Shown here: positions 17,532-30,106 of the stretch, piece after piece
How the letters are laid out: each line of letters begins with the position of its first letter
Numbering within the stretch: the stretch's first letter is position 1
Source of the DNA: Erwinia amylovora
Lineage (GTDB): Bacteria; Pseudomonadota; Gammaproteobacteria; Enterobacterales; Enterobacteriaceae
Assembly (NCBI RefSeq): GCF_017161565.1
Contig: NZ_CP066796.1
Location: forward strand, 2,418,001 to 2,482,000
Length of the DNA stretch: 64,000 nt
Direction of reading: 5' to 3'
Position numbers and translations under genes: made by a program
The notes under the pieces: generated by a model
The model's database searches: none
Told to the model about the DNA's origin: nothing
Seen by the model: the letters and a program-made list of their open reading frames with translations, nothing else

Positions 17532-19370
17532 TTACATCACCATCAGCAGCGCCAGCACCACCACGGCACCGATGCTCATTGCAGCGAGGTACCAGCGCAG
17601 ATAGCCGTTTTCGCTGAGCGCCAGCCCTTTATTGCCGCCGCGTGCCAGCAGAGCCGGAATATTCATCAGTGAATTCAGCGGATCGCGCGACAGCAGCCAG
17701 GCGACAAAGAGGTAAGGCTTAACGAACAGCTTGTCGTACAGCCAGTCGAAGCCCCAGGCGGCAAACCACCAGGTGGAGAAGAACCGCCCCGGCGCGCTGT
17801 TGGCGATAGCGGTCACCAGCGTGCGTTTGCCCAGCCACAGCGCGGCTGCCAGCAGAATGCCGACAATCGCCACCACGCCAGAGGCGATCTCCAGCGTAAG
17901 CACGCTGCCGTGCGCCAGTTCGCTGGTCTCGGGCAGTACGCCACGCAGCGGCGGCACGATCGTTGCGCCAATAAAGGTCGAGAGCACTAACAGCACCAGC
18001 AGCGGCAGATGATGGGTGATGCCCTTCCCGGCATGAGCGTGGATCTGTTCTTTGCCGTGGAACGCAATAAAGATCATGCGGAAGGTGTACAGGGAGGTCA
18101 TAAACGCCCCCGCCAGCCCGGCAATCATCAGATTGAGATGCCCGTTGGCCAGCGCCCCGGCCAGGATCTCATCCTTACTGAAGAAGCCTGCGGTTATCAA
18201 CGGCAGCGCCGACAGCGCCGCGCCGCCGACCAGGAAGCAGACGTACACCAGCGGAATGCGCTTACGCAAACCGCCCATTTTGAAGATGTTCTGCTCGTGG
18301 TGACAGGCGAGGATCACCGAACCGGACGAGAGGAACAGCAGCGCCTTGAAGAAGGCATGGGTCATCAGATGGAAGATCGCCGCATCCCAGGCCTGCACGC
18401 CCAGCGCCAGGAACATATAGCCAATCTGACTCATGGTTGAGTAAGCCAGCACGCGCTTGATATCGGTTTGCACCAGCGCGGCAAAGCCTGCCAGCACCAG
18501 CGTCACCGCACCGACAATCCCCACCAGATGCAGCACGTCCGGCGTCATCAGGAACAGCCCGTGGGTACGGGCAATCAGATAGACGCCGGCGGTCACCATG
18601 GTCGCCGCGTGGATCAATGCCGAGACCGGGGTTGGACCCGCCATCGCGTCGGCCAGCCAGGTCTGTAACGGCAGCTGGGCAGATTTACCGACCGCACCGC
18701 CCAACAGCATCAGGGTGGCCCACTGCAGCATATGATTATCGGCAGCAAAGTGTGCCGGTGCCAGCGCCATCATTTCGCGGAAGTTCAGCGTACCCAGCTC
18801 GTTGTAGAGGATAAACAACGCCAGTGCGAGAAACACGTCACCGACGCGGGTGATGATAAAGGCTTTCATCGCCGCCGCACCGTTGGCCGGATGGGTGTAG
18901 TAGAAGCCGATCAGCAGATAAGAGCACAGGCCCACGCCTTCCCAGCCGAGATACATCAGCATCAGGTTATCGGCCAGCACCAGAACCACCATGCTGGCGA
19001 TAAACAGGTTGGTATAGGCGAAGAAGCGTGAATAGCCCTCCTCCCCGCGCATATACCAGGAGGCGAACATATGGATCAGGAAGCCAACGCCGGTCACCAC
19101 CGACAGCATGGTCAGCGACAGGCCGTCCAGCGTCAGATTGACGTCAATCCGGAAGTTGCCCACCTGCATCCAGGTCCATAGCGCCTGGTTAAACACCTGC
19201 TGGCCGTTATGGAAGAAGTCCAGCCCGGCATACGCCGTGACCAGCGCTGCCAGCCCGACGGAACCCATGCCGACGGCAGCAGACAGGTTTTCTGACCAGC
19301 GACCGCGCGAAAACGCCAGCAACAAAAAGCCGATCAGCGGAAACAGAATGGTTAAATAGAGAAGGTTCAT
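17532..19370 (-). CDS. nuoL: NADH-quinone oxidoreductase subunit L
   Basis: This is the 612-residue distal proton-channel subunit of complex I. It has the antiporter core ([60 protein letters not shown]). The C-terminal region after residue 510 corresponds to the long lateral helix that runs along the membrane arm. The start overlaps the end of nuoK by four bases (ATGA type), indicating translational coupling. The length matches E. coli NuoL, 613 residues. Confidence 0.97.
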   Translation of the reverse strand: MNLLYLTILFPLIGFLLLAFSRGRWSENLSAAVGMGSVGLAALVTAYAGLDFFHNGQQVFNQALWTWMQVGNFRIDVNLTLDGLSLTMLSVVTGVGFLIHMFASWYMRGEEGYSRFFAYTNLFIASMVVLVLADNLMLMYLGWEGVGLCSYLLIGFYYTHPANGAAAMKAFIITRVGDVFLALALFILYNELGTLNFREMMALAPAHFAADNHMLQWATLMLLGGAVGKSAQLPLQTWLADAMAGPTPVSALIHAATMVTAGVYLIARTHGLFLMTPDVLHLVGIVGAVTLVLAGFAALVQTDIKRVLAYSTMSQIGYMFLALGVQAWDAAIFHLMTHAFFKALLFLSSGSVILACHHEQNIFKMGGLRKRIPLVYVCFLVGGAALSALPLITAGFFSKDEILAGALANGHLNLMIAGLAGAFMTSLYTFRMIFIAFHGKEQIHAHAGKGITHHLPLLVLLVLSTFIGATIVPPLRGVLPETSELAHGSVLTLEIASGVVAIVGILLAAALWLGKRTLVTAIANSAPGRFFSTWWFAAWGFDWLYDKLFVKPYLFVAWLLSRDPLNSLMNIPALLARGGNKGLALSENGYLRWYLAAMSIGAVVVLALLMVM

Positions 19371-19669
19371 CCGCGCATCTCGCTCACTTTATCAATGTTG
19401 AGGTTCTGACTGCGACGATGCAGCTGCAACAGCAGCGCCAGGCCAATACTGGCCTCTGCCGCGGCGAGGCTGATAGCCAGGATAAACATCACCTGACCGT
19501 CGGCCTGCCCCCAGTAGCTGCCCGCCACCACGAACGCCAGCGCTGCGGCGTTAATCATGATTTCGAGACCAATCAACATAAACAGCAAATTGCGGCGGAT
19601 CATCACGCCCGTTAGCCCAAGGACAAACAGGATCGCCGCCAGAATAAGTCCGTGCTGCAAAGGGATCAT
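19367..19669 (-). CDS. nuoK: NADH-quinone oxidoreductase subunit K
   Basis: This 100-residue subunit has three transmembrane helices and corresponds to mitochondrial ND4L. It carries the buried glutamates of the central proton path, one in [15 protein letters not shown] and one in [13 protein letters not shown]. The gene overlaps both neighbours by four bases (nuoJ upstream, nuoL downstream), typical of this operon. Confidence 0.97.
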   Translation of the reverse strand: MIPLQHGLILAAILFVLGLTGVMIRRNLLFMLIGLEIMINAAALAFVVAGSYWGQADGQVMFILAISLAAAEASIGLALLLQLHRRSQNLNIDKVSEMRG

Positions 19670-20220
19670 GCCCGCTCCTCCTTCTTACTTTTCGCCGCGT
19701 CCGCCGGACGGTTAGCCAGCACTTCCCCGGCACGCTGTTCGCGACCGATGTGGAACGCCACCACCAGCCCCGCCAGCAGCAGCATGGAGGCCAGTTCAAC
19801 CGCCAGCACGTAAGGCCCGAACAGGCTGATACCGACCTGCTTGCCGTCAATCATCGTGCCGTCAATGCCCTGATCGTTGACCGACAGAATGGCATAGACG
19901 AGGGTGACCAGCAGCAGCAGGGACAGCAGCCCCGGACCAATCCACATGCCCGGTTTCAGCCAGTCTTTTTCCTGCTGCACTTCGGCACCGCCGAGGTTGA
20001 GCATCATCACCACGAAGACGAACAGCACCATAATGGCACCGGCATAAACGATAATTTCCAGCGCGCCGGCAAAATAGGCCCCGAGCGAGAAGAACACCCC
20101 GGACACCGCCAGCAATGAGATGATCAGGTACAGCAACGCATGTACCGGATTGGTATGGGTGATAACGCGCAATGTCGCCAGCACCGCGACCAGTCCGCAA
20201 AGATAAAACGCAAATTCCAT
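19666..20220 (-). CDS. nuoJ: NADH-quinone oxidoreductase subunit J
   Basis: This 184-residue subunit with five helices corresponds to mitochondrial ND6. The helix [19 protein letters not shown] holds the conserved pi-bulge Tyr-Ala-Gly region thought to gate coupling between quinone reduction and proton movement. The C-terminal tail is hydrophilic and Lys/Glu-rich. The start is ten bases after the nuoI stop. Confidence 0.97.
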   Translation of the reverse strand: MEFAFYLCGLVAVLATLRVITHTNPVHALLYLIISLLAVSGVFFSLGAYFAGALEIIVYAGAIMVLFVFVVMMLNLGGAEVQQEKDWLKPGMWIGPGLLSLLLLVTLVYAILSVNDQGIDGTMIDGKQVGISLFGPYVLAVELASMLLLAGLVVAFHIGREQRAGEVLANRPADAAKSKKEERA

Positions 20221-20230
20221 GCCTGGCTCC

Positions 20231-20773
20231 TTAAGGTAACAAGCCCTTGACGTCGATGGGTTTGGCTTCGTTTTCCGCGTCGCCTTTGTCTTTGCCGTCG
20301 ATCGCCATACCCGCCATCCGGTAAAAGTTATATTCCGGGTACTTGCCCGGACCGGAAATCAGCAGGTTTTCTTTTTCATACACCAGATCCTGACGCTTAA
20401 ACTCACCCAGTTCAAAATCGGGGGTAAGCTGAATCGCAGTGGTCGGGCAAGCCTCTTCACACAGGCCACAGAAAATGCAGCGCGAGAAGTTAATGCGGAA
20501 GAATTCCGGGTACCAGCGGCCATCGGCCGTTTCCGCCTTCTGCAAAGAGATGCAGCCGACCGGACAGGCCACCGCGCACAGGTTACAGGCCACGCAGCGC
20601 TCCTGACCGTCCGGGTCACGGGTCAGCACGATGCGCCCACGATAACGCGGCGGTAAATAGACCGGTTCTTCCGGGTACATCAGGGTTTCGCGTTTGGCGA
20701 AGGCATTCATGCCGATCAGCCAGATACTGCGAACCGTGGTACCAAATCCAACGACAATGTCTTTTAATGTCAT
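20231..20773 (-). CDS. nuoI: NADH-quinone oxidoreductase subunit I
   Basis: This 180-residue peripheral-arm subunit holds two [4Fe-4S] clusters (N6a and N6b). Both motifs are intact: [15 protein letters not shown] and [15 protein letters not shown]. It passes electrons toward NuoB and the quinone. The N-terminal amphipathic region contacts the membrane. The length matches E. coli. Confidence 0.97.
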   Translation of the reverse strand: MTLKDIVVGFGTTVRSIWLIGMNAFAKRETLMYPEEPVYLPPRYRGRIVLTRDPDGQERCVACNLCAVACPVGCISLQKAETADGRWYPEFFRINFSRCIFCGLCEEACPTTAIQLTPDFELGEFKRQDLVYEKENLLISGPGKYPEYNFYRMAGMAIDGKDKGDAENEAKPIDVKGLLP

Positions 20774-20785
20774 GTTCTTAACCCC

Positions 20786-21763
20786 TTACTGCGCCGTGTA
20801 CAGAATCACTGCGGCGGTCGCCAGCAGGTTCAGCAGCGTCAACGGCAGACAAACTTTCCAGCCGAACGACATCACCTGGTCATAGCGCGGGCGTGGTAAC
20901 GCAGCACGGATCAGAATAAACATCATCATAAAGAAGGCGGTTTTCAGCGCGAACCAGATCACCGGTGGCAGCCACGGACCCTGCCAGCCGCCGAAAAACA
21001 GCGTAACGATCAGCGCAGAAACCGTGACGATGCCCACGTATTCACCGACAAAGAACAGGCCAAACTTCATCCCGGCATATTCAATGTGGTAACCATCGGC
21101 CAGCTCCTGCTCGGCTTCCGGCTGGTCGAACGGATGGCGGTGACACACGGCCACCCCGGCGATGCAGAAGGTGATGAAGCCAAGGAACTGCGGGACAACG
21201 TTCCACAGATTTGCCTGGCTGTTAACAATATCGACCATATTGAACGAGCCAGCCTGTGCCACCACGCCCATCAGCGACAGGCCGAGGAACACTTCGTAGC
21301 TCAGGGTCTGTGCCGAGGCGCGCATTGCGCCGAGCAGCGAGTATTTGTTGTTACTCGACCAGCCGGCGAACAGCACCGCGTACACCGCCAGCCCGGCCAT
21401 CATCAGGAAGAACAGCAGGCCGATATTCAGGTCAGCGCCCATCCAGGTAGAGGTAACCGGTACGATCGCCATCGCCAGCAGCAGCGAGGTAAAGGCGATC
21501 ATCGGTGCCAGGGTAAAGATAACGCGGTCGGTAAACGGCGGGATCCAGTCCTCTTTGAAGAACATTTTGATCATGTCAGCCACCAGCTGCAGCGATCCGC
21601 CCCAGCCGACACGGTTAGGCCCGTAGCGGTTCTGGAACAGGCCGAGCAGACGGCGTTCGCCGAAGCTCATAAACGCGCCGCAGCCGACGACGACGAACAG
21701 GATCACTAAGGCTTTAACCACGGCGATAATGACGTCGATAACTTCCGGTGTCAGCCAGCTCAT
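20786..21763 (-). CDS. nuoH: NADH-quinone oxidoreductase subunit H
   Basis: This 325-residue membrane subunit (mitochondrial ND1) forms the lower part of the quinone chamber together with NuoB and NuoD. It has about eight helices. The cytoplasmic loop [20 protein letters not shown] contains the acidic cluster that links the quinone site to the proton path, and it is identical in E. coli. The start overlaps the nuoG stop by four bases. Confidence 0.97.
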   Translation of the reverse strand: MSWLTPEVIDVIIAVVKALVILFVVVGCGAFMSFGERRLLGLFQNRYGPNRVGWGGSLQLVADMIKMFFKEDWIPPFTDRVIFTLAPMIAFTSLLLAMAIVPVTSTWMGADLNIGLLFFLMMAGLAVYAVLFAGWSSNNKYSLLGAMRASAQTLSYEVFLGLSLMGVVAQAGSFNMVDIVNSQANLWNVVPQFLGFITFCIAGVAVCHRHPFDQPEAEQELADGYHIEYAGMKFGLFFVGEYVGIVTVSALIVTLFFGGWQGPWLPPVIWFALKTAFFMMMFILIRAALPRPRYDQVMSFGWKVCLPLTLLNLLATAAVILYTAQ

Positions 21764-24486
21764 TGTGCAGCCTCCCGCAGATTGTCAATAGTTGCCCCGC
21801 AGAGGAACGGCGCAATACCCGGCAAACCGAGCGGTAAACCCACCTGCCCGGCCTGCAGCGTGCTGGAGAAGCGTACCGGCAGACGCAGCGTTTCACCCCG
21901 GCAGCTGAACGCCAGGGTGGTACCCGCGTTGACGCCAAGTTTCGCCGCGTCCTGTGGGTTCACCATCACGTAAGCTTCTGGCATACGTTGCTGGATCACC
22001 GGGGCGCGCTGGGTCATCTCTTCACTGCCAAACAGGTGGAAGTACGGCGCCACGCGCCAGCGGCTGTCCTGAGCGGCAAAGGCGGCCGGGACAGCGTCAA
22101 ACCAGCCCAGCTGCGGCGTACCCGCTTCGATCAGGCGCACGCCCGGATCGCCGTTGCGCAGATGGCCGCCCACTTCGGCCTGGAATTTGTTCCAGGCCTG
22201 CGGTGAGTTCCAGCCCGGCGCCCAGGCAAACGGGATCTGTGAACGGGCAGCGCCCGGCTGGTTGTTCCCTTCCATCGAGAAGGCAAACATGCTGTCTTTG
22301 TCCTGCGGCTGGCGCGGTTCATGCACGCTGATATTGGCGCGCATCGCGGTACGTCCGCTGGCGCGGTGCGGCGAGCGTGACAGCTTCTGACCACGAATAC
22401 GGAAGCTGGCATCCGGCGCCGCCTGTTTAATGCCGGCCAGCTGCGGCAGCGCCACGATGCAGGCATCAATTACATGGTCGAGCTGGCTCCAGTCCACTGA
22501 GCGGCTGTCGATGGTGCTCTGTAACGAGCGCAGCCAGCGCCAGCTTTCCAGCATCTGGACTTTTTCGTCGTAATAAGCCGGATCGTAAACCTGGAAAAAG
22601 CGCTGGGCGCGTCCTTCCTGGCTGACCACCGTGCCATCACTTTCGGCAAAGCTGGCGCTGGACAGGATCAAACCGGCTTTTTCAGTGGTCGCGGTGCACT
22701 GATGGTCGAGCACAATCACGTTTTGCGTGTTGCTCAATGCCGCATCGACGGTGGCTTTGGGCAGATGACGGTAGAGATCGTTTTCCAGAACGATCGCCGC
22801 ATCGGCTGCGCCGCTGGTCAGTTCAGCCAGCGCCGTATCCAGTGAATGCCCACCGATCAGCCCCAGGCCAACGCTGTTGGTCGCCGCGGCCAGCAGCGTG
22901 ATCCCCACGTCCGCTCCGCGCCCCTTCAGCGCCCTGGCCACGTTGGCCGCCGCCTGAATCATCGCCTCGCTGCCCGCGTGGGTTCCCGAGATGATCAGCG
23001 GTTTTTTCGCTCCGGCCAGCGCCTGGACGATAACGTCAATTTTACCGGCCAGCGCTTTATCGATATCGCTCACCGCCGGCGCGCTGGCGTCCAGCTCATG
23101 GGCGATGGCAAAGCCGAGACGCGCCTGGTCTTCCACCGGCGCGCGGTAGCTCCACGCGGCGATATCATCCAGCCGGGTTTCATCGACGTTGGTGACAAAC
23201 AGCGGGTATTTGGCGTTCTGACCAATATTGAGGATCGCCGCAATCTGCCAGTCGGCTACTTTCTGTGCCGCCGCCATCTCACGTGCTTTGCCCTTCACCG
23301 CCTGACGCACCGACAGCGCCACGCGCGCGCCGGTCTGGGTCAGATCCTCACCCAGCACCAGCACCGCATCATAGCTTTCGATGTCACGCAGCGCCGGCGT
23401 ATGAATACCGCCGTCGCGCAGTACCCGCAGCATCAGCTCCAGCCGCGCCTGCTCGCCAGCGGGGATGCCGGTGGAGAAGTTTTCCGCGCCCACCAGCTCG
23501 CGCAGCGCAAAGTTGCTCTCCACGCTGGCGCGCGGCGAGCCAATGCCAATTACCTTCTTCGCCTGACGCAGCACGTCGGCCGCCCCCTGCATCGCCTGGT
23601 CGGCATTCAGCGCGATCCAGTCGTCGCCGCGACGCTGCATCGGCTGGCGCGGGCGATCCTTGAGATTAACGTAGCCGTAGCCGAAGCGGCCGCGGTCACA
23701 GAGGAAGTAGTGGTTAACCGTACCGTTATAGCGGTTTTCAATGCGGCGCAGCTCGCCATAGCGCTCGCCGGGACTGGTGTTACAGCCGATGCTGCACTGC
23801 TGGCAGATGCTGGGCGCAAACTGCATATCCCATTTACGGTTGTAGCGTTCGGAGTGGGTTTTATCGGTAAATACGCCGGTCGGGCAGATTTCCACCAGGT
23901 TACCTGAGAACTCGCTTTCCAGCACGCCATCTTCGGTACGACCAAAGTAGACGTTATCGTGTGCACCGTAGACGCCGAGATCTTTGCCGTCGGCATAATC
24001 TTTGTAGTAGCGCACGCAGCGGTAACAGGCGATGCAGCGGTTCATCTCATGGGAAATGAACGGCCCCAGATCCTGATTACGGTGGGTACGTTTGGTGAAA
24101 CGGTAACGGCGGAAGCTGTGGCCGGTCATTACCGTCATATCCTGCAGATGACAGTTACCGCCCTCCTCGCACACCGGGCAGTCGTGCGGGTGGTTGGTCA
24201 TCAGCCACTCCACCACGCTTTCGCGGAACTCTTTCGCTTCGCCGTCATCAATCGAAATAAAGGTGCCGTCAGACGCCGGAGTCATGCAGGACATAACCAG
24301 ACGGCCACGGGTATCTTCGGCATTTTGAAATTGCTTTACCGCGCACTGGCGGCAGGCACCGACGCTACCGAGCGCCGGATGCCAGCAGAAATAAGGAATA
24401 TCAAGGCCGAGGGACAGACAGGCCTGTAACAGGTTATCTGCACCGTCAACATCATATTCTTTACCGTCTACATGGATTGTAGCCAT
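21760..24486 (-). CDS. nuoG: NADH-quinone oxidoreductase subunit G
   Basis: This 908-residue subunit is the largest of the peripheral arm. It begins with a [2Fe-2S] ferredoxin domain ([15 protein letters not shown]), continues with [4Fe-4S] motifs including [13 protein letters not shown] and CQQCSIGC, and ends with a molybdopterin-oxidoreductase-like domain that has lost its cofactor. It conducts electrons from NuoF toward NuoI. The ATG at 24486 ([11 protein letters not shown]) was chosen because it matches the E. coli start and stands ten bases after GGAAG. An in-frame ATG nine bases earlier is too close to that site. Confidence 0.96.
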   Translation of the reverse strand: MATIHVDGKEYDVDGADNLLQACLSLGLDIPYFCWHPALGSVGACRQCAVKQFQNAEDTRGRLVMSCMTPASDGTFISIDDGEAKEFRESVVEWLMTNHPHDCPVCEEGGNCHLQDMTVMTGHSFRRYRFTKRTHRNQDLGPFISHEMNRCIACYRCVRYYKDYADGKDLGVYGAHDNVYFGRTEDGVLESEFSGNLVEICPTGVFTDKTHSERYNRKWDMQFAPSICQQCSIGCNTSPGERYGELRRIENRYNGTVNHYFLCDRGRFGYGYVNLKDRPRQPMQRRGDDWIALNADQAMQGAADVLRQAKKVIGIGSPRASVESNFALRELVGAENFSTGIPAGEQARLELMLRVLRDGGIHTPALRDIESYDAVLVLGEDLTQTGARVALSVRQAVKGKAREMAAAQKVADWQIAAILNIGQNAKYPLFVTNVDETRLDDIAAWSYRAPVEDQARLGFAIAHELDASAPAVSDIDKALAGKIDVIVQALAGAKKPLIISGTHAGSEAMIQAAANVARALKGRGADVGITLLAAATNSVGLGLIGGHSLDTALAELTSGAADAAIVLENDLYRHLPKATVDAALSNTQNVIVLDHQCTATTEKAGLILSSASFAESDGTVVSQEGRAQRFFQVYDPAYYDEKVQMLESWRWLRSLQSTIDSRSVDWSQLDHVIDACIVALPQLAGIKQAAPDASFRIRGQKLSRSPHRASGRTAMRANISVHEPRQPQDKDSMFAFSMEGNNQPGAARSQIPFAWAPGWNSPQAWNKFQAEVGGHLRNGDPGVRLIEAGTPQLGWFDAVPAAFAAQDSRWRVAPYFHLFGSEEMTQRAPVIQQRMPEAYVMVNPQDAAKLGVNAGTTLAFSCRGETLRLPVRFSSTLQAGQVGLPLGLPGIAPFLCGATIDNLREAAQ

Positions 24487-24536
24487 AGTGAACATGCTTC
24501 CATAAGGCTCGTGCTGGCACGAGCGTTAAACTTTGC

Positions 24537-25877
24537 TTACCAGCGCGCCTTTAACAGGTTGGGCTGGATGCCGCTAATCGCGTGGGCGTTGCTGTATACC
24601 TGGGGTGCCATACCCGCTTCAAACTCTTCGCGGAAGTATTTGATGGCACTTTGCAGTGGCTCTACTGCACCGGGCGCATGCGCACAGAAGGTTTTACCGG
24701 GGCCAAGCTGGCGGCAGAGCTGCAGCAGGGTTTCGATATCTCCCGGCTGCCCCTCTTTACGTTCCAGCGCACGCAGAATTTTCACGCTCCACGGCAGGCC
24801 ATCACGACATGGCGTACACCAGCCGCAGGATTCACGGGCAAAGAACTCTTCCAGATTGCGCACCAGCGACACCATATTGATCTCGTGGTCTACCGCCATC
24901 GCCAGCGCCGTGCCCAGACGGCTACCGGCTTTACCGATGCTGGCAAATTCCATTGGCAGGTCAAGGTGCTGCTCAGTCAGGAAGTCAGTACCCGCCCCGC
25001 CCGGCTGCCACGCCTTGAATTTCAGCCCGTCGCGCATGCCGCCGGCGTACTCTTCAAGGATTTCGCGTGCGGTAGTCCCGAACGGCAGTTCCCAGACGCC
25101 AGGGTTTTTCACCCGGCCGGAGAAGCCCATCATCTTGGTTCCGGCGTCATCGCTGTTGGAAATGCTCTTGTACCAGTCCACGCCGTTGGCGAGGATAGCG
25201 GGTACGTTGGACAGGGTTTCAACATTGTTGACGCAGGTTGGCTTGCCCCAGACGCCAGCCGAAGCCGGGAATGGCGGTTTGGAACGCGGGTTAGCGCGAC
25301 GCCCTTCCAGCGAGTTGATCAGGGCGGTTTCTTCACCGCAGATATAGCGGCCCGCGCCGGTATGCACCACCAGCTCGAAATCAAAACCGGTGCCGAGAAT
25401 ATTTTTGCCCAGCAGACCGGCCGCGGTGGCTTCAGCAATTGCCCGGCGCAGATTAACCGCGGCCTCAATGTATTCACCGCGCAGGAAGATATAGCCACGG
25501 TACGCCTTCAGGGCGAAGGCGCTGATCAGCATGCCTTCCACCAGCTGGTGCGGCATCTGCTCCATCAGCAGGCGGTCTTTATAGGTGCCTGGTTCCATCT
25601 CGTCCGCATTACACAGCAGGTAGCGGATGTTCATGGACTCGTCTTTTGGCATCAGGCTCCATTTCAGGCCGGTGGAGAAACCGGCACCGCCGCGCCCTTT
25701 CAGGCCCGAGTCTTTTACCAGGCTGACGATTTCATCCGGCGTCAGGGTTTTCAGCGCTTTCTCCGCCCCGGCATAGCCGTTCTTACTGCGGTATTCATCA
25801 AGAAATACCGGCTGCTTATCTTCGCGCATGCGCCAGGTCAGCGGATGCATTTCGGCAGTACGCACAATCTGTCTCAT
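24537..25877 (-). CDS. nuoF: NADH-quinone oxidoreductase subunit F (NADH-binding)
   Basis: This 446-residue flavoprotein of complex I oxidises NADH. The glycine-rich NADH/FMN-binding segment [16 protein letters not shown] is near residue 60. [16 protein letters not shown] contacts FMN. The C-terminal [12 protein letters not shown] plus a later Cys ([10 protein letters not shown]) bind the [4Fe-4S] cluster N3. The start overlaps the nuoE stop by four bases. Confidence 0.97.
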   Translation of the reverse strand: MRQIVRTAEMHPLTWRMREDKQPVFLDEYRSKNGYAGAEKALKTLTPDEIVSLVKDSGLKGRGGAGFSTGLKWSLMPKDESMNIRYLLCNADEMEPGTYKDRLLMEQMPHQLVEGMLISAFALKAYRGYIFLRGEYIEAAVNLRRAIAEATAAGLLGKNILGTGFDFELVVHTGAGRYICGEETALINSLEGRRANPRSKPPFPASAGVWGKPTCVNNVETLSNVPAILANGVDWYKSISNSDDAGTKMMGFSGRVKNPGVWELPFGTTAREILEEYAGGMRDGLKFKAWQPGGAGTDFLTEQHLDLPMEFASIGKAGSRLGTALAMAVDHEINMVSLVRNLEEFFARESCGWCTPCRDGLPWSVKILRALERKEGQPGDIETLLQLCRQLGPGKTFCAHAPGAVEPLQSAIKYFREEFEAGMAPQVYSNAHAISGIQPNLLKARW

Positions 25878-26389
25878 TGATACTGCTCCAGTAAGTTGGC
25901 GATATTTTCCGGCGTCAGATGGACGTGAGTATCTTCATCCACCATCATCGTCGGCCCCTTGTCGCAGTTACCGAGGCAGCAGGTTGGCAGCAGCGTAAAA
26001 CGCCCATCCGCCGTGGTTTGTCCCGGCTTGATGTTGAGGTTAGCTTCCAGCGCGGCCTGGATCCCCTGGTAGCCGGTGATGTGGCACACCACGCTGTCGC
26101 AGTAGCGGATCACATGACGACCAACCGGCGTACGGAAGATCTGGCTGTAGAACGTTGCCACCCCTTCCACATCGCTGGCCGGAATAGCGAGCACCTCTGC
26201 AATGGCGTCAATCGCGCCGTCGGGCACCCAACCGCGCTGTTTCTGCACGATTTTCAGCGCTTCAATCGAGGCAGCGCGCGCATCTTCATAGTGGTGCTTT
26301 TCATGCTCGATGGCGTCACGCTCTGCCGCACTCAGCACAAAAGCACCGGATTCATCGATCGTTTCAATCGCAATTCTTTGATCGTGCAT
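25874..26389 (-). CDS. nuoE: NADH-quinone oxidoreductase subunit E
   Basis: This 171-residue thioredoxin-like subunit binds the off-path [2Fe-2S] cluster N1a. The ligands are in RYCDSVVC and LPTCCLGNC. It pairs with NuoF in the NADH dehydrogenase module. The N-terminus is a few residues longer than in E. coli (166). nuoCD ends two bases before its start. Confidence 0.96.
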   Translation of the reverse strand: MHDQRIAIETIDESGAFVLSAAERDAIEHEKHHYEDARAASIEALKIVQKQRGWVPDGAIDAIAEVLAIPASDVEGVATFYSQIFRTPVGRHVIRYCDSVVCHITGYQGIQAALEANLNIKPGQTTADGRFTLLPTCCLGNCDKGPTMMVDEDTHVHLTPENIANLLEQYQ

Positions 26390-26391
26390 AA

Positions 26392-28191
26392 TTAGCGGTC
26401 CACGTCTGACATAACAAAATCGATACTACCAAGGTATACGATCAGGTCGGATACCAGGCTGCCGTTGATCACCGAAGGGATCTGCTGCAGGTGCGGGAAG
26501 CTCGGCGTACGCACGCGCGTGCGGTAGCTCATGGTGCTGCCATCACTGGTCAGGTAGTAACTGTTGATCCCTTTGGTCGCCTCAATCATCTGGAAAGATT
26601 CATTGGCCGGCATCACCGGCCCCCAGGAAACCTGCAGGAAGTGGGTGATCAGGGTTTCGATATGCTGCAAAGTGCGCTCTTTTGGCGGCGGTGTGGTCAG
26701 CGGATGGTCAGCTTTGAACGGGCCTGCCGGCATGTTGTTCAGGCACTGTTCCAGGATACGCATACTCTGGCGCATCTCTTCCATCTTCAGCATTACGCGG
26801 CTGTAAGCACAGCTGACGCCATCTCCGATGGGGACTTCGAAGTCGAAGTTTTCATAACCGGAGTAAGGACGCCATTTACGCACGTCAAAGTCGAGGCCGG
26901 TGGCGCGCAGCCCGGCACCGGTGGTGCCCCAGGCCAGCGCTTCTTCCATGTTGTAGGCGGAAACGCCCTTAGCACGGCCAATCAGCACCGAGTTTTTCAG
27001 CGCGGTCTGCTCATAGGCTTTCAGGCGTTTTGGCATCCAGTCAAGGAACTCGCGCAGCAGACGTTCCCAGCCTTTCGGCAGATCATGCGCCACGCCGCCG
27101 ATGCGGAACCAGGCCGGGTGCATACGGAAACCGGTAATGGCTTCCACCACATCATAAATTTTCTGGCGATCGGTGAAGGCAAAGAACACCGGTGACATGG
27201 CACCAACGTCCTGAATAAACGTGGAGATGTACAGCAGGTGGCTGTTGATGCGGAACAGCTCTGATAGCATCACGCGGATCACATCCACGCGCTCCGGCAC
27301 TTTAATCCCGGCCAGCTTCTCTACCGCCAGCACGTACGGCATTTCGTTGACGCAGCCGCCGAGGTATTCGATGCGGTCGGTGTAAGGAATGTAGCTGTGC
27401 CAGGACTGGCGCTCGCCCATCTTTTCGGCACCGCGATGGTGGTAACCGATATCCGGCACGCAGTCGACGATCTCTTCACCGTCCAGCTGTAAAATGATGC
27501 GGAATGCCCCGTGTGCCGAGGGATGGTTCGGGCCGAGGTTGAGGAACATAAAGTCCTCATTGGCGGTAGAACGCTTCATGCCCCAGTCTTCAGGTTTGAA
27601 GGTCAGGGACTCCATTTCCAGATCCTCTTTCTGCTTGGTCAGCTCGAAAGGATCGAATTCGGTGGCGCGCGCCGGATAGTCTTTACGCAGCGGATGCCCT
27701 TCCCAACTCTGCGGCATCATAATGCGCGTCAGGTGCGGGTGGCCGACAATATCAATGCCAAACATTTCCCAGGTTTCCCGCTCATACCAGTTGGCATTAG
27801 GGAAAATTTTGCTAATGGTCGGCACATGCAGATCGTTTTCTGACAACGCCACCTTGAGCATGATATCGCGGTTGCGCTCAATGGAGATGAAGTGGTAGAA
27901 AACGGAAAAATCCGCTGCCGGTAGACCGTCGCGGTGGGTGCGCAGACGCTCGTCCATGCCATGCAGGTCATACAGCATCACATAGGGTTTCGGCAGCTTG
28001 CGCAGAAACTCAATAATTTCAAGCAGCTGCTCACGTTTTACCCACACCACCGGCACGCCGGTACGGGTTGCTTGCACGGTAAAGGCATCAGGCCCAAAAC
28101 GATTACGCAGCTCGCCGATCACCGGGTCATCCTGGTGATCACGGGTTTGCCATAACGGCTGAGCGAGATCTTGCGTGGTTAAATCTGTCAT
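26392..28191 (-). CDS. nuoC: NADH-quinone oxidoreductase subunit C/D fusion
   Basis: In enterobacteria the 30-kDa and 49-kDa subunits are fused, and that is the case here (599 residues). Residues 1-180 form the NuoC part, with [11 protein letters not shown] and HPLRKDYPA. The NuoD part starts near residue 210, with [27 protein letters not shown] and the C-terminal [12 protein letters not shown]. NuoD helps build the quinone pocket. The start at 28191 ([11 protein letters not shown]) matches the enterobacterial N-terminus and has GGTGA upstream; a frame open to 28242 adds an unrelated 17-residue leader. Confidence 0.95.
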   Translation of the reverse strand: MTDLTTQDLAQPLWQTRDHQDDPVIGELRNRFGPDAFTVQATRTGVPVVWVKREQLLEIIEFLRKLPKPYVMLYDLHGMDERLRTHRDGLPAADFSVFYHFISIERNRDIMLKVALSENDLHVPTISKIFPNANWYERETWEMFGIDIVGHPHLTRIMMPQSWEGHPLRKDYPARATEFDPFELTKQKEDLEMESLTFKPEDWGMKRSTANEDFMFLNLGPNHPSAHGAFRIILQLDGEEIVDCVPDIGYHHRGAEKMGERQSWHSYIPYTDRIEYLGGCVNEMPYVLAVEKLAGIKVPERVDVIRVMLSELFRINSHLLYISTFIQDVGAMSPVFFAFTDRQKIYDVVEAITGFRMHPAWFRIGGVAHDLPKGWERLLREFLDWMPKRLKAYEQTALKNSVLIGRAKGVSAYNMEEALAWGTTGAGLRATGLDFDVRKWRPYSGYENFDFEVPIGDGVSCAYSRVMLKMEEMRQSMRILEQCLNNMPAGPFKADHPLTTPPPKERTLQHIETLITHFLQVSWGPVMPANESFQMIEATKGINSYYLTSDGSTMSYRTRVRTPSFPHLQQIPSVINGSLVSDLIVYLGSIDFVMSDVDR

Positions 28192-28309
28192 AAGTTGTTC
28201 ACCATTCTGGCCTGACGGACAGGCGCTCAGTGTTGGCGTCAAGGGGGCCAGCGCATATTACGTTGTGTTTTTTTTGCGCTTTTTCTGACCACATCCATAA
28301 ACTGCAGGT

Positions 28310-28984
28310 TTAAATTTCGTCAGGGGTGCGCAGATTAGTGACGGCAATACGCTCTGCGTTTTTCCTGTCGCGCTCGGACTGCATATTGGCGCGATAGACG
28401 CCCTGATCGTTAACCACCCATGATAATGGACGTCGCTCTTTGCCGATCGACTCTTGTAGCAGCAACAGTGCCTGCATATAGGCTTCAGGGCGCGGTGGGC
28501 AGCCCGGGATATACACGTCCACCGGCAGGAACTTGTCAACGCCCTGCACCACGGAATAGATGTCGTACATGCCGCCGGAGTTGGCGCAGGCTCCCATTGA
28601 AATCACCCATTTTGGTTCCAGCATCTGGTCGTACAGGCGCTGTATCACCGGAGCCATCTTGGTGAAGCAGGTTCCCGCCACCACCATAAAGTCAGCCTGG
28701 CGCGGCGAAGCACGGATCACTTCTGAACCAAATCGCGCCACGTCGTGCACCGCAGTAAACGAGGTGGTCATTTCGACATAGCAGCAGGAAAGACCGAAGT
28801 TAAACGGCCAAAGGGAGTTCTTGCGCCCCCAGTTCACCATATCGTGCAGAGCATGTTCTAACTTGCCCATATAAACATTTTGGTGAACGTGCTTTTCCAG
28901 GGGGTCGGTGACGATCTCCTGCTTGTGCAGGGGATAACGGTCATTCTCACCGTTCGGGTCTATGCGGGTGAGCGTATAGTCCAT
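28310..28984 (-). CDS. nuoB: NADH-quinone oxidoreductase subunit B
   Basis: This 224-residue subunit carries the terminal [4Fe-4S] cluster N2, which reduces quinone. The tandem-cysteine motif [10 protein letters not shown] and the later Cys in [11 protein letters not shown] and [11 protein letters not shown] are all present. The start at 28984 ([15 protein letters not shown]) matches E. coli. The product is four residues longer than the E. coli protein because of an insertion near residue 45 (HALH). The open frame continues upstream through nuoA but that part is not coding. Confidence 0.96.
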   Translation of the reverse strand: MDYTLTRIDPNGENDRYPLHKQEIVTDPLEKHVHQNVYMGKLEHALHDMVNWGRKNSLWPFNFGLSCCYVEMTTSFTAVHDVARFGSEVIRASPRQADFMVVAGTCFTKMAPVIQRLYDQMLEPKWVISMGACANSGGMYDIYSVVQGVDKFLPVDVYIPGCPPRPEAYMQALLLLQESIGKERRPLSWVVNDQGVYRANMQSERDRKNAERIAVTNLRTPDEI

Positions 28985-29001
28985 GTGTTTTTGCCTCGCT
29001 G

Positions 29002-29439
29002 TTACTGCTTGTGACGGTTGGCGTGCGAGATGGTAGTTGGTTTGACGTCGAACTGACGACGGGCAGGCGCCCAATCCAGCGCGCCAATGCGAACCAGATA
29101 AAACAGACCAGCAAGCAGGACCAAAATGAAAATAGCGGCTTCGACAAAGCCAACCCAGCCGCTTTCGCGAATGGCGGTCGACCATGCATAGAGATAGAGC
29201 GCTTCAACGTCAAAGATGACGAAGAACATGGCAACCAGATAGAACTTGGCGGACAGGCGCAATTTCGCAGTGCCGACGGAAGCAATACCGGATTCAAAAG
29301 GTGTATTTGTATGCCTTCCGCGAGCTTTTCCGCCTAAAAACCATGCTCCTGCCAACATCAGGCAGCAAAGACCTATCGAGACAATCAGGAAAACAGCGAA
29401 TGCCCAGTGATGGGCGACGACTTCTGTGGTTGTTGACAT
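29002..29439 (-). CDS. nuoA: NADH-quinone oxidoreductase subunit A
   Basis: This 145-residue subunit with three transmembrane helices corresponds to mitochondrial ND3. The loop after helix 1 has PFESGI, and [20 protein letters not shown] marks helix 2 with its acidic residues. It is the first gene of the nuo operon, so its long upstream region should contain the operon promoter(s). The nuoB start follows 17 bp after the stop. Confidence 0.97.
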   Translation of the reverse strand: MSTTTEVVAHHWAFAVFLIVSIGLCCLMLAGAWFLGGKARGRHTNTPFESGIASVGTAKLRLSAKFYLVAMFFVIFDVEALYLYAWSTAIRESGWVGFVEAAIFILVLLAGLFYLVRIGALDWAPARRQFDVKPTTISHANRHKQ

Positions 29440-30001
29440 ACTCTAACTTACTCACCAAAAGTGGCGTTACGCGTCCTGCTCTAATGAATGGCAGCTCACA
29501 CACCACATCGATTAAGGGAACAATGAAAAAACCTGATAAATTATACTGACTTCAGCAGTAAGCCAGTAGTTTTATGTGGTTTTTACTCCTTTAACTCACC
29601 TTCTGTCAACTTTGACAAAACTATCAGCACATTATTTTACATTAAGAACATTAAATTAACACAGGAAATGCGTTAAGCGAGCTAAATCGAGTCAGTCACT
29701 TCGTGACTTCAGAGTGTAGCGGGTAAAATCATCTGAAAGTTGGAATTTAGCCTGGCCTATTCTGGCAGGAATAATCTCTTTTTCCTTCCCCTTATAAGGG
29801 CTATTTTTTTGATCCAGCACACACTTTGGGGTTTTATGACAAAAAAACAGCCAGTATCAAATGGGTAAAAGGGACTTTTCAGTGCAAACTCAACGCTTGA
29901 TTAATTAAGATAATTCTTATTTTGTTGCGAAGTCATTTGATTGTGTGAGGGATCAACTTTCAGGGCCTTCTGGCGATGAATGGGGCAGCGCATTTATCAA
30001 T
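29440..30001. other. Upstream regulatory region of the nuo operon
   Basis: These 560 bp between nuoA and the lrhA terminator are AT-rich and without a credible gene. In E. coli the nuo promoter lies a few hundred bases upstream of nuoA and is controlled by ArcA, NarL, Fis and LrhA; I could not place individual sites here. A small hairpin (AGTCAC, loop TTC, GTGACT) is visible at 29694-29708. Confidence 0.5.
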
Positions 30002-30043
30002 AAAAAGGCCCTTCTGTCGAAAATCCGACTGAAGGGCCTTTTT
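30002..30043 (-). terminator. Intrinsic terminator after lrhA
   Basis: A 13-bp stem (AAAAAGGCCCTTC with GAAGGGCCTTTTT) is extended by a further 4 bp past a T-T mismatch, around a 6-base loop. It ends in T runs in both directions. It lies 63 bp beyond the lrhA stop and insulates lrhA from the nuo upstream region. Confidence 0.9.
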
Positions 30044-30106
30044 TATCGAGTAAAGCTAAAGTCAATCAACGTTTATTGATAAAAGTAATCATTTACCTTT
30101 AGCAGA

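Noticed and set aside
22846..23907. 353-codon plus-strand frame opposite nuoG, and similar long frames opposite nuoF, nuoM and nuoL
   Set aside because: They are antisense shadows of GC-rich conserved genes whose own products are certain.
28985..29185. 67-residue N-terminal extension of NuoB
   Set aside because: It overlaps nuoA in another frame and is absent from NuoB proteins.
29611..29639. TTGACA with a TATTTTAC-like element on the plus strand, looking like a sigma-70 promoter
   Set aside because: It points toward the lrhA 3' end with no plus-strand gene downstream before the terminator; AT-rich DNA produces such matches by chance.
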